Source: Ichthyophis bannanicus (lineage: Eukaryota; Chordata; Amphibia; Gymnophiona; Ichthyophiidae). Taken from it: a stretch of DNA of 64,000 nucleotides. Below the pieces are notes generated by a model. The model searched no databases. It saw only the letters and a program-made list of their open reading frames with translations, and was not told where the DNA came from. The position numbers and the translations under genes are program-made. The DNA lies in NCBI GenBank assembly GCA_033557465.1, contig CM066048.1, positions 17,398,305 to 17,462,304 on the forward strand, written 5' to 3'. This document shows, piece by piece, positions 31,551-42,342 of the stretch. Within the stretch, counting starts at the first letter, position 1, and each line of letters starts with the position of its first letter.

Positions 31551-32623
31551 TTCATTATAACATAATTTTAATAGGCACCATGCTCTGTCTGCACAGGTAA
31601 TGCTCACGGCAATCCTCTCTGCGCTGTGGTATGGCAGTAAGTAAACGTGGAGGTCACACTAATGTTTCTGCATCAGGGAGCTCCCTTATAGCTATTTGTG
31701 TACAGGAGTTAGGAGGACTAGATATTTAGGTTTTATGTATTTCTGTACTGTGGATCTGCTTTAATCATTAATTTGGAAAAGTCATCTACAGATGTCAGAA
31801 TGAAGTTAACATTGAATCAGTGCTTCCCAAACTGTGTGCCGATGACCCCATTTTAATGGGGAACATGAAAATACACCCTAATTTGCTCTCCATGCTGCTG
31901 CTCCCGGCCCTTGTACCAGGTCAGAAACAACACTGCTACAATCCTCCTCTCCCCCATTGCAGCCTGCTGTGATGTGACGTGGATGTTTAAGCACGTTTCT
32001 TCATAAGCAATTGTGCCTATTGGGAAGAAAGCAATTTTTTTTTAATGGTTGAGTATGTCTGTTTGCACATGCAATAAGCATGTCAGGAGGATGGAGATCC
32101 AGTGGCATCCTGCAGAGAGAAATTGCCGGCAGGCTTCCAACTCCCCCAGCTTGAAGAGTAGGTGTGCAGCTCGACTACCTAAGAGCAGCATCTCACCTTC
32201 TTTTCTTCTTTCCCTGGGCTCAGGTCCGTACCAAGCTAGAAATGTGCCCTGTGCATCTGGGGTCTACCCTCCACCCAGCCACGTTCAATAACTCCCTCTT
32301 TGAGCTTCCTGGAAGCCCAGTGATGATATCGGTGCCCCTTCTGTGCTTGCGCCCTGCCTGGGTGTCCACCTCTCCCTCCACATGGGCAGCTTTTCTCCTG
32401 CATCATCCTGTTCTATCATGTCCAGTATGAGTGTACAAGAGGAAACATGCTTTTCAGCTCGTTTTTCCTCGCATGGCCAAGTCCCCAAATACAGACTTTG
32501 CAATCCCATTTGGGATCACAACCCGCTGCATTAAATTAAATATCTTGCTGTCAAATGTGCCATTTCTCTTTGGATTAGAAAACATTTTCCTGCCCATAGT
32601 TTCATGGGACGCAGTAATAATAG
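31551..32623. other. no recognisable gene
   Basis: At 31817-31840 the words CAGTGCTTCCCAAACTGTG resemble one hAT terminus, but no partner end or 8-bp duplication was found. Otherwise nothing. Confidence 0.45.
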
Positions 32624-32905
32624 TAGCCTAGAGGCCAACATAACCTAGGAAGCCAGGGTTCAAATCCTTCCCCACCCATGCTACTGATACTTCTTGTGAC
32701 CTCGGGTAACCCATTGTGTCTAATCTGATAGCTGAACTGGTGGAGTGATGAGTCCTCTGGGGCAGGGAACCACCCCATAGTAATTCACCTTCCGTGCAGC
32801 TCTAGAAAGGGTAATTAAATCAAAGGGTTGGGGAAATGTGCATCTCTGCCTGTATTTTATGCAAGATTACAAAATAAGGTGGTATAAACTGTTAAATAAA
32901 TAAGA
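32624..32905 (+). repeat. degenerate tRNA-derived SINE with L2-type tail
   Basis: Head TAGTAGCCTAGAGGCC and box B GGTTCAAATCC (near 32659), a weak core (TTGTGACCTCGGGTAACCCA) and a tail GGTGGTATAAACTG with TTAAATAAATAAG like the L2 3' end at 9385-9424. Older than 29548-29772. Confidence 0.65.
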
Positions 32906-33884
32906 AAACATGCATTTCTGTTACTCTCTGGAGAGTGTTACACTGCGGCAGGATTTGTCTTCCCTCTCCTCTCTCTCTAAACCTTCTTCTGTATGCTCAC
33001 CCTCGCCCTCTTTCTCCTTTGTATGAGATGAGTGGGAGAAAGGCTTTCTGCAGTGGGAAGCCTTGCCTCCGTTAGTTAGGCTTTGAATTTATGTCCTTGG
33101 AAACCTGCATTTATTTAGTCAGTTTGCTGTTTTCATTTCTCCAGTGAGATCTGAATGTTCAGGGCAATAAAAGCATCCTTTGAAAGGCGACATACTGCTA
33201 AACGCTTTAGCTGCAAAGGTTTTATGAAACTCCAGCTGGGTTCTTCTGTTATATAGAGATTCCCTACAACTAAAGCCTCCACTTTTCCTGTGACAGCTCA
33301 GAGCTAGATTAGGCATCAAGAGTTTAGAAATGCTGCTGTAAGTATACTTAAATTGGAAAAGACTTGCATATTAAATAAAAATTATGCACTTAAGAAAATG
33401 AAACGTATATTTTTATTTTGGTAGGGGAAAGGATGTAAGGAATTGGTGCAAGGAAGCATAGGGAATGGTCGGATTCCCTCTCTCATTCCCCTTTCCTACC
33501 TTGATATGAGTTCCTTAATTCCCACAAGGATACACCCCCCCCCCCCCCATTTCCCGTTATCTCAGCTGAAACCCTTCACAAGCTCACATCTTACACAGCC
33601 AGTTTCCTGATGTTTTATACTCAGCTGAATCCCTCTCTTTGTCCTCCATAGTACTTCCCTCTATCACTAATCTGCATTGGCAGGAGGAAGTGGTCAAAGA
33701 GGCAGCTTGGTGTCCCCGCTCAGCAGAAGATTGTGGAGTGGGACTGTGCCTGAGCGGCCCCTTGGACCTGCTCCCAGTCTCCTATGAGCTCTGTAAGGAC
33801 TCAGAGATGCAGCCCATAATCAAGTTCAATCAGAATGCGTCCAGCAGTAATCTTTTCTAATCAGCACCTATGTCTGACCCTGTC
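32906..33884. other. no recognisable gene
   Basis: Contains a C run near 33535-33548. An open frame at 33639-33860 has no recognisable domain or splice context. Confidence 0.45.
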
Positions 33885-34030
33885 TTTTAGAACTATAAAA
33901 CATGGCAGATAAACACCAGTTGGCCCATCTGTCTGCCCAATTATTCATGTCCACACTGCTAAATATCCCAGCTGCCAGCCACAAATGTTTGACCACTTCC
34001 TCCTGCCAAGTCTATTATCTACCATCCAGG
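33885..34030 (-). mobile_element. CR1-family 3' end, decayed
   Basis: On plus it reads ACATGGCAGATAAACACCAG, then TTGGCCCATCTGTCTGCCCA, the same phrase as at 35855-35905 and in altered form at 40890-40940. On the minus strand this is a CR1-type 3' UTR. No coding part survives. Confidence 0.5.
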
Positions 34031-34102
34031 GAAGATTATGAAGATCCTAAAGTTAATCCACCACTGGGCCCCATCTAACATCTTACCTCCAACTTAACTG
34101 AA

Positions 34103-34396
34103 TTGAGGGAGGGAGGAGTAGCCTAGTGGTTGGGGCAAGGTACTTCAGGCCAGAAGGTCAGGGGTTCAAATCCCACTAGAGGACAGAAACCTTGGGCCAG
34201 AAGGACTGGGGTTTCTAGTCCCACAGGTGCTCCTTGTGGTCTTGGGAAGCCACTTAACCCTCCATTGCCCATGTTCCCTGTAAGTATTAGTGTATGTGTC
34301 TCATATCCCCACGTGTTAAATGTATCCCCCAACTGTGTTGTGACCACTTTGACTGAAGGATAAGGCGGTATACAAAAACTGTCTAAATAAAATTGG
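34103..34396 (+). repeat. SINE with duplicated head and L2-type tail
   Basis: First head: TAGCCTAGTGGTTGG with box B GGGGTTCAAATCCCAC (34170). A second head-like piece follows: CCTTGGGCCAGAAGGACTGG and GGTTTCTAGTCCCAC (34205). Then the MIR-like core TTGTGGTCTTGGGAAGCCAC and an L2-type end, AAGGCGGTATACAAAAACTG followed by TCTAAATAAAA. The second head piece plus core is what is present, reversed, at bases 1-96. Confidence 0.75.
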
Positions 34397-35837
34397 CCTA
34401 AAGCTTTTTCCTATATTTTTTTATTTGGTTTTAAAAAGATTTATAGACTAATAAAAAATTCTAAGGAGTGATGTCCGAACAAGGCAATGTTTCCATGGAC
34501 TTTATGAACTAAACAAAGGTGGTACAAACAAACATAAGCAAACTGTTATTATCTTGTCCCAACAGCTCTCCAAGGGATGCCCTGTATGAGGGTTACTTGG
34601 TAGAGTGACCAGTGTATGAAGAGACTTCAGCCTTAAGCCATAGAGTTTAGCAAGGGTAGTGGCAGGTACTGCCAGTTAAACATTGGCATGTCCAGTACCT
34701 AAAGCAAGGCAAAGGGTAATAGCACCATAACACATCTCATGGTAAACTTTGACAAGGGAACAATTGTTGGATGATGTACCACTCGTGATGTGAATGCAAC
34801 CTGCAGAGCCTTCAACAAAGTCTGATTCATTTTCCCCTTCCCCTGGTGGTTAGGCCTCCAGAAAACAGACAGGATCTTTCCTCTGATGTGAGGCTGAATA
34901 ACATACATATTTGCTAGCAATTATATTTGGTTTTGTATAGACATGTTTTCTTTATCTTATATTTTGCGTTTTGTTTTATTGTATTTTTAGTACAGTATAT
35001 TTATTAGATTGTTTTTGTTTACTCTTGTAAATTGTTTTGGACAAGTTGTTTTAAGCCAGAGGAATGATCTAAACATATATTAATAAATGGGGATATTTGC
35101 TCACTATCTGATATATTTTCAGATATTTGGAAGAGCTTGGAAACAGAGTTAGTTGGAGGAGACAGACCCTGCCTAAAAATCATGGATGTCAGTCCAGGCC
35201 ACCCTCTTTTACTCAGTCAGCAAAAAGCCACAGGGAAGTCCCATCTCGGGGTCCTCTCACTGGTTTTGGAGACAGGCCCTGCTGCAGTATATCAGACCAC
35301 TTGCCGCTTTGAAAGGTCTCGGATAACACCATTAATGCTCGGTGTTACTTCTGTATAAAAGCCCAGAAACAAAGGTCTTGACGGTGTCACTTCTCCTGGA
35401 GCAGATGAAATCTTCGGCCTCCCATGCTCATGACCTTCAGCCCAGGGCTCCATCACCGGAAACATTCCCATTTACAACTGCAGCATTGAACCTTTGTATC
35501 ATCATCTAGTCATCCATGAAAGCCAAACTGCTTTTAGCATGCTACTCCGAGACCAGCCGCTGATGTCCAGAGACCACACCAAAGGCCAGCTCTTTGCAGC
35601 AAAGACTTCTTACACCCCATTATTAACCCTGAAAGCTGCCTTGGAGGATCAGCTGAGAAAGAAGGCTTAACAGTTAACCTTTTTTTTTAAAATTTAATTG
35701 TATTGCACACACAGGTAGCATTGATTTAACATTACATGAACAATAGCAAGACACAGATCTGTGTTTTAAAGTGACAGTGATCTGCAACCCCCCATCCCCC
35801 CCCCCCAATTTTTAATTCTAACCCCATCTCAGTGCAA
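34397..35837. other. no recognisable gene or repeat
   Basis: AT-rich to about 35110, then mixed. A T-rich run lies at 35680-35700 and a C run at 35793-35808. Nothing coding recognised. Confidence 0.45.
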
Positions 35838-36480
35838 GTTGCATAGTAACCTAATAAATGACAGTAGATAAAGACCATCATGGCCCACCTAGTCTGCCCA
35901 GCAAGGCGTTTAGGGTTGTAACTACCGCTCTGTGCAAGTTACCCCGCACTCTGCTTTTTACTTTGGGTTGTAACTGTTGCTCTGGGACAGCGATCTCTGC
36001 TGGGTTTTTTTTTTTAGTGTGAAAGTCCTTTACTTTGAGCAGGAATGTTCCTTTTCCTATACCAAGCCTTTTTGAATTTTGTCACCATTTTGTGTCCCTG
36101 CCTCCTACAGCGGGAGGGCATTCCAGGCATCCACCACGCTTTCTGTGAAAACATTTCCTGATGTTGCTTTGAAATGTTTCTCCTTTCAGCGTCCTCTCTC
36201 GGGTTTTATAGCTTTCCTGTCTTCAGAAGAGGTTTGCTCATTAATACCTTTTATGTGTTTAAACATCTATCATCTCCCCTGCCCTCCGAAGGTGTACATA
36301 TTCAGGTCCTCACATCTTCTCCTACAGCTTTTGGCACAGACCTTCTAGCATTTTGGTTGCTCAGAACCCCTTCAGGTTGTTATATCCTTAGTAAGATATG
36401 GCCTCCAAAGCTGAACACAGTACTCCAGATGAGGCCTCACCAACAACCTGTACAGGGGCACTATCACCTTCCCCCTTTCG
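35838..36480 (-). mobile_element. CR1 LINE 3' region, minus strand
   Basis: On plus it starts with the reversed CR1 3' end (GCATAGTAACCTAATAAATG, GATAAAGACCATCATGGCCC, TAGTCTGCCCAGCAAGGCG). It continues into reversed ORF2 C-terminal and 3' UTR sequence (GGAGGGCATTCCAGGCATCC; GTACTCCAGATGAGGCCTCA). Coding remains are full of stops. It is the longest of three copies of this 3' end in the window. Confidence 0.65.
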
Positions 36481-36744
36481 GCTGGTTATGCCCTAGTATG
36501 TGTGTAGTGAAAGGAATATATGCTTGCCGGATATTTCATAACCTATTTCCCATTAGACAGGTTTTCATGCAGATCTCATGTTAGTTTTGTCAGTCAAATC
36601 GATATTCCAAATTGAGTTGGAAACATGAGCTCGCGGGTGGAAAACTGGTTTTACTGCAGGCTGCTGCAATCTCAAAATGAGCAGCAGTTAAGCAATATAT
36701 AATTCATCTCTCCATCCTGATATTTTACTGGAGCAAGGGAGCAG

Positions 36745-36945
36745 CTTCGGGGTTACAGTGGGGTGCTAGAACCAGCAAAGCCAGGGTTCAGATCCTACCA
36801 ATGCTTCTCGTGACCTTTGGCAAGTCACTTCACCCTCCAATGCCTCAGTACAAACCAAGATTGCAAGTCCTCTAGGGACAGGGAAATACCTCTGTACCTG
36901 ACTAACTTGACTTGAATTACTACTGGAAAGGCAAAGCCAAAAACA
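36745..36945 (+). repeat. degenerate MIR-like SINE
   Basis: Box B-like GGGTTCAGATCC (36782) and the core TGACCTTTGGCAAGTCACTT, CACCCTCCAATGCCTCAG. The head is poorly preserved and the tail indistinct. Confidence 0.6.
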
Positions 36946-36971
36946 AATATATAGAAGCTTATTCCATTCTT

Positions 36972-37186
36972 GGAGTGGAGTAGCAGTCTAGTGGTTAGAG
37001 CAAACCAAACCAAGAGAGCAGGGTTTGATTCCCACTAGCACTCCTTGTGACCTTGGGCAAGTCATTTAACCTTCCATAGCCTCAGGAGAAAGGTCTGGCA
37101 ATCTACTTCCAGTCACACTGCCAAGAAAACCCAGGAGCTGCTGGGTCGCCCAGAATCAGCACTGATGCGAAGGCACACTTTTTTTG
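36972..37186 (+). repeat. tRNA-derived SINE with RTE-type tail, second copy
   Basis: Same structure as 29548-29772: GGAGTGGAGTAGCAGTCTAG, GTGGTTAGAG, box B GGTTTGATTCC, core GACCTTGGGCAAGTCATTTA and tail GGGTCGCCCAGAATCAGCAC with CGAAGGCACAC, then a T run. Target duplications are not clear. Confidence 0.8.
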
Positions 37187-37429
37187 CATATCTATTCTCA
37201 TCTAGATAGACCAATTTTGGTAATTCTCTCAAAAACAGGCAGCCAGTACAAAGCAATCCAGATAAAAAATTCTCTTTAGATAACCTCAGGTTAGTTTTCT
37301 TCACACAGTGTCTAAGCTGAATGTGATACAATTTATCATCATTATCCACCAGATGGATGCTTCCTCCTAAACTTCATAAACCAAAGAATTTTACAGCTCT
37401 TCAGTTTAGCTGAGAAATACATAGGTTAG

Positions 37430-37544
37430 TAACACTGTGAGTGGGATGGAACAGATTAATAGAGAAGGGGTTAATTAAAAAAAAAAACAACACAACACAA
37501 CCCCTTTCAATCTACGACTAGGAGACGTAACATTTAAAAGAAAA
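37430..37544 (+). mobile_element. CR1 LINE, left piece split by the transposon
   Basis: The stretch ACGACTAGGAGACG...ACATTTAAAAGAAAA resembles the CR1 ORF2 C-terminal coding region (TRG-HAMKLQ...), which continues at 39904 with TTTTTTCACTCTGCCCACAA and TGTGGAATTTGTTGCTGG. The transposon at 37545-39903 lies between the two. Confidence 0.6.
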
Positions 37545-39903
37545 CACTGGTCAACAAATTTTTACAAAAGTCATGTTACTGAAATAAAAATAGTCATTTC
37601 TTATCAATTTTTATATGCTGAACATGAATATGACAGTGAAATTGCAAAGTTGGCTCTAGGTTTTTTGTAATCTACAAGAATTAATGTTTATATCACGAAA
37701 TGCATGTCAATAGTAAATATAATAGGCCTTCAGTTAATACCTGTAAAAAAACAAGTCATAGACTACTTCTTAGATTTTTTCGCCTGTCTCTTGTACAGCT
37801 GTTCGGGAGCTTCTCTGGGGAGTGTCCAGCAGTAGTCAGCCAGCATTGTAGTGGACCATTTTCCCTGGTATCTTTGCTCCATCGTTGCGATATCCTGGTG
37901 AAAATGTTCACCCTGTTCATCACTATCCATACCACAGTTGTCAGGAAAGAAATCGAGATGGGAATCAAGGAAATGGATTTTAGAGACATATTGCATCCAA
38001 GTTTCTGATACTGCATCAGCATGTCTTCTACTAGTTCCTTGTAGTTTTCTACCCTAACATTCCCGAGAAAGTTTGCTGACACTAGGCAAAAAGCATTCCA
38101 TGCTTGTTTCGCATCACCCTGCAGCAAGTTGTTGAACCGGTAATCTTTGAAGAGCTCTCGAATCTGAGGACCCACAAAAACTCCCTCTTTAATCTTTGCT
38201 TCGCTGAGTTGAGGGAATTTTTCATGCAGGTATCGGAAAGCTGGCGAAGTGCGGTCCATGGCTTTCATGAAGTTTTTCATCAAACCTAGTTTGGTGTGAA
38301 GGGGTGGTAGCAGGATTTTGTGAGCCTCAACCAGAGCTGGGTGCTGGATATTCTTCTCTCCAACTGTTACATTTTCTCTGCGATTCCATTCCTTCCGCAA
38401 GTAGTGCCAATCCCTTGCTTGGCTATCCCACTCACATAAGAAACACATGTATTTTATATATCCCTGCTGCAGTCCCATTAAAAGGGCAGTTACCTTCAAG
38501 TCACCATAGAGGTGCCAGCTGTACTTGTTATAGTTAATGGAAGTCAGTAGATGCTTTAAGTTATCATATGTCTCTTTCATGTGGATGTCATGCGCTACTG
38601 GAATAGATGGAAGACGGTTTCCATTGTTCAAAAGCACAGCCTTCAGACTCAGTTTCGAAGAGTCTATATAAATAGTCTCCAGTCTTGTGGGTCATGAGTG
38701 ATTTTTAAGGCATTCATGAGGCTTTCAATATCGGAACAGAATACCAGATTACTTTCCTTTCTGAAGAAAGGCTCCAACTGCTGGTGGCACTTTCGATATG
38801 AAGTAATGTTGACATCTTCTTCTAGAAGATTCCATTGTTGGAGTCTTGATCCTAGCAATTCTGCCTTGTTCTTGGATAAGTCCGAATCACAAACCAGGTC
38901 ATTTAGTTCTTCCTGTGTTATTCTGTATGGTGTTGATATGCATCCCAGTGAAAATCTGGGTCACTGCGTGCTGACGGACCAGGAGAACAGGTCGGCTCAC
39001 CCTTGTTCTCATCAGATGAATCAAGAGAATATTCTGATGGAGGTTCTGGAATAGGAAGTCCCTCACCATGTGGAACTGGTCTCAATGCAGACGGAATGTT
39101 TGGGTAGACTATGTTTGACTTCTTTTGCTTCGTTATTCCGCTGGAAAGAGGAGGAACCAAGCAGAAGTAACAGTCATTTATGTGGTTGCTTGGCTCTCTC
39201 CACACAATGGGGACTGCAAACGGCATTAATGGTCTTTTGCAATTCAACCACTGTGAAAGCTGTGTTGTACATGTAGCGCAGCATATATGCAGGGCCCAAG
39301 GCTTCTCTTGGTCACCAATCTTGCATCCGAAGTAAAGATGATATGCCTTCTTCAGTTGAGAAGTGATACTTTTCTTCTGGTTGGCAAATGTCACTTCCCC
39401 ACAAATGTAGCAGAAATTGTCAGCAGTATTAACGCACTTTCACGGCATTACTGTTCTGTATTGTACCTAAATGGCTAAAATTATATGATTAATAAAAGTT
39501 ACATGTAACAGTAGCTTAAACTGTCTCGCACACAGTCTGAAATATTTTAAATGCTTAACCTTTCCGACTGCGTATAGTACACTGCTGACGTCAGATGGCT
39601 TCAGCAGCCGTCTGGTAGTAGTATTGCATTGCATCAGAAAATGATGCAATCAACTCTGGATGATGTGTGCATGCTGGTATTATGCAATGTGATGCAATAT
39701 TACATCATTCAAGGCTTATTTGGGATGTTGTTCATGTCCTACTGGATAAATTTACACGGTGAAACGTCAAAAATGAACTACATGCAATATCTTCAAAACG
39801 AGAGCCAATAAAAAATGTTTAATGTTATATTTGTGTTCAGCTCACCAAGATACTACAGATTAGGGCCTTTTAAAGTCAGTAACGATTTCAATGTTGACCA
39901 GTG
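37545..39903. mobile_element. DNA transposon with CACTGG terminal inverted repeats (2359 bp)
   Basis: Perfect 12-bp terminal inverted repeats: CACTGGTCAACA at 37545-37556 and its reverse complement at 39892-39903. Just inside, both ends also share GTTACTGA at slightly different spacing. It splits a CR1, and joining the CR1 sides suggests an AAA (3-bp) target duplication, although the A-rich site makes this uncertain. It carries one broken gene on the minus strand. CACTR ends with 3-bp duplications occur in the CACTA/CMC group; assignment there is only a suggestion. Confidence 0.8.
37763..39448 (-). pseudogene. broken gene of the CACTGG transposon (probable transposase)
   Basis: Starts ATG CCG TGA at 39448-39440; the third codon was probably CGA (Arg), lost by a C-to-T change. 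The N-terminus has Cys pairs (NFCYICGEV; HICCATC) like a zinc-binding region. Middle: NDCYFCLVP and a Ser/Pro-rich linker. The main domain has WHLYGDLKVTALLMGLQQGY, YMCFLCEWDSQARD, LGLMKNFMKAMD and KEGVFVGPQIREL. The C-terminus, in another frame, has SDEQGEHFHQDI, RYQGKWSTTMLADYCW. Frames change near 38925, 38650 and 37990. From memory, similar unnamed proteins occur widely in animals; acidic residues could form a DDE/DDD site, unproven. Confidence 0.7.
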
Positions 39904-40170
39904 AAATTGAAGAAAGTATTTTTTCACTCTGCCCACAACTGAGCTGTGGAATTTGTTGCTGGAGAGTGTGGTCAAGGCAGCTAGCATAACTGAGATTAAA
40001 GTGGTTCAAACAAGCTCCCGGGAGCCTAGTCCATAGCCCTTATTAGGCATGTGGTCTTGGGAAAGCCCCCGCTTACCTTGGGCGTGAGCAGCAGAGACAG
40101 GGTGCTGGGTCGATGGACCTTGGTCTGACCCCTTATTGCATCTTGCCTTGTCATGTTCCATTAGCTGGTC
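39904..40170 (+). mobile_element. CR1 LINE, right piece with 3' end
   Basis: Continues the CR1 of 37430-37544: TTTTTTCACTCTGCCCACAA, then the decayed ORF2 end and 3' UTR with GATGGACCTTGGTCTGACCC and a GTCATGTTCC-like terminus near 40150. Confidence 0.7.
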
Positions 40171-40887
40171 TAGGCAGCTGTGGCCACTTTTTTTCCAAAC
40201 TTGTAAATGCTTTTAAACACGCAACCCTGGGGGAAATTGTTACACTTACTTAGGTATGTAAAGCAAATATTCTCTAAGGGTCAGAGAATTGTAGTTGCTT
40301 GAAACAGGTAGCACCTGTAATTATTTGTCCAGCTTTATTTCTAAATATCCAAGTGGACTAACAATGTATCTTTGACAAGCTTTCAAGCTTTGTCCTCTCT
40401 TCACCAGAGCCATGAAGCAGCAATGCAGTTTAAACATCTGCTAAATCCTTTGGTGTTCATTTCAAAGTGTTTGATCATTCTAATTTATTTTAGTAATGTT
40501 TCCAGCCCCCGCCCTCAAAATTCTAACTTTCCACCAACCACCCAACCTGAAACAAAAACCTGTAAAGGGTAAATTCCAAGCAGAATCTCAAATAGAGGAA
40601 AATGGGACAAAACCTTGTCCGACACCATGATGCAAGTTATGCCAGCAAACGTCACAGGACCCTACAAGCTGTCCACATGAGAAAGACATTCAACATAAAA
40701 AAGGCTCACATTCAGGCTCCTCTGGGAATGCAGTATGATCCAATGCAAAAAAACCCCAAAACCCAAGCCAAACATTGAGGGCATATGTCAGTCTTCATAG
40801 ACGTACCATAATCTATTACAGATGAAACAGAATGAGAGCTCAATAGATGAGCATTTCTGAAAGGAGGATCTCTCCCTTAAGTAACAG
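40171..40887. other. no recognisable gene or repeat
   Basis: Mixed sequence, nothing recognised. Confidence 0.45.
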
Positions 40888-41112
40888 AGGGACATGATGG
40901 CAGAAAAAAACCCACATAGCCTATCTAATATGCCCTCCTATGTCTGTTTTGACTGGTAGAAAAACGGTCTATTAAAACCAGTTGAATAAATAAAAGTACA
41001 ACAGTCCCCTTTAGGGATCCTCTGTGTTTGTCCCATGCTTCATTGAATTCAGATCCTGTCCTCATCTCTACCACCTCCACTGGGAGATTATTCCACGGAT
41101 CCACCACTCTTC
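40888..41112 (-). mobile_element. CR1-family 3' end, minus strand
   Basis: Minus-strand frame has the ending of a CR1 ORF2 (DPWNNLPVEVVEMRTGSEFN near 41100-41040) and the 3' UTR ends at ATGTCCCTCTGTTAC-like sequence near 40890. It is the same family as 35838-36480. Confidence 0.65.
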
Positions 41113-42006
41113 CCGGAAAGAAAGCACCTTAAGAAACTCCAGGAGCACAGAGGAAAGGAAAAATGATTGAAACGGACTGAAGAGAGACAATGTCTCTCAC
41201 CCATTGGATCTCGGGCTTTTGAATGTCTCTCCCCATCCCCTTTCATTGAACTGAACCTAAGACCTAGATGAGTTTGTAAAATCAAACCTAGTGTACCTGG
41301 ATTGCTTCTTCATTGGCCTAAAAAGGATAACTCTCGAAAACTTGGCAAAGATATCTTTTTATTGGACTAACTTAATGAATCACGTACAACTTGTTGACTC
41401 TTTATTTCCACACCTTCTTAGGGACAAATTCTTGACAGTTTCAGAATTTCATTGTATGGATAATAATACATTTTTAAAAATACAACCATTTAAGGAAGGA
41501 ATACTAAGCATGGTAGCAACCTACAGGCTCTAACAGGAAACCCTTTTCCTGTTCCTTTATCATAAATTTGGCAATGAGTCTGAAAAGCTGCAGCCGCCTT
41601 ACACAGCCCGTTCCATCCAGAGGATGCAGAAGGCTGAATCATGCTGCCCCCTGGAAGGCAGAGGCTCCTCCCACATTTGGCATGTGCCAGACAATGCTGC
41701 CCAATCTGATGCATGGCTACAGAGGCAACTGCTATGCAGCCCTGTGCACAGCATGTAACAAAGCTGAGCTTGCAGCCAATTCTACTGAGCCGTTACTGAT
41801 AAGCTCCACAATTCCTGTTCTTGCTTTAGATGAGCAGCGCTTCCTTTCCATTCTGCTTCAAGCCTGACTGCAGAGGTGGGCATGTTGGGCACCCACCTTG
41901 GATGCCAGGCTAGAGGGTAGGAAGCACCAACATCATGCCACTAGTACAGCATCCAAAGTAGAAGTAAGCAGGGCTGACTCCAGAGTTGCTTCAAAGTGTT
42001 GGTGCC
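41113..42006. other. no gene; short block resembling another retroelement tail
   Basis: At 41325-41395 the words CTCTCGAAAACTTGGCAAAG and TATTGGACTAACTTAATGA resemble a repeat tail common in amphibians and reptiles with an AATAAAGATAT...GGACTAACTT plan. I cannot name it with confidence. The rest is unassigned. Confidence 0.4.
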
Positions 42007-42342
42007 CTAGCCAGATCTTAACAAGTCAACACAAGGAAGAGCAGGCCGCTCTTGCAGTGGAATCCAGTGAACACAAAAGCAAGAGTCGTGTAAAGGTCAC
42101 AGGAGTCTTTATTGGATAAACCCCAACGCGTTTCGGCAACGCCTTCTTCAGGGGGTATGCAGCTTTTAAAATAAAATAAATTAAAGTAAAATAAAATAAA
42201 ATCCAACAATTAAAACAATATATAAATGTCATAAATACAACATATAAAACTGTATCAATGTGAAACCATAATTAAAAGAACATAACGCAGGGCAGAGAAA
42301 CACATATAAATACTACAAAATTATAAAAGATAGGAAGAAGAC

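Noticed and set aside
31817..31840. hAT-like terminus CAGTGCTTCCCAAACTGTG
   Set aside because: No matching opposite end or 8-bp target duplication nearby.
33639..33860. Possible exon or small protein
   Set aside because: No domain, no convincing splice sites and no neighbouring exon.
41325..41395. Possible second hammerhead-bearing retroelement tail
   Set aside because: Only CGAAA and an AATAAAGATAT-like tail are visible; the CTGANGA half is missing.
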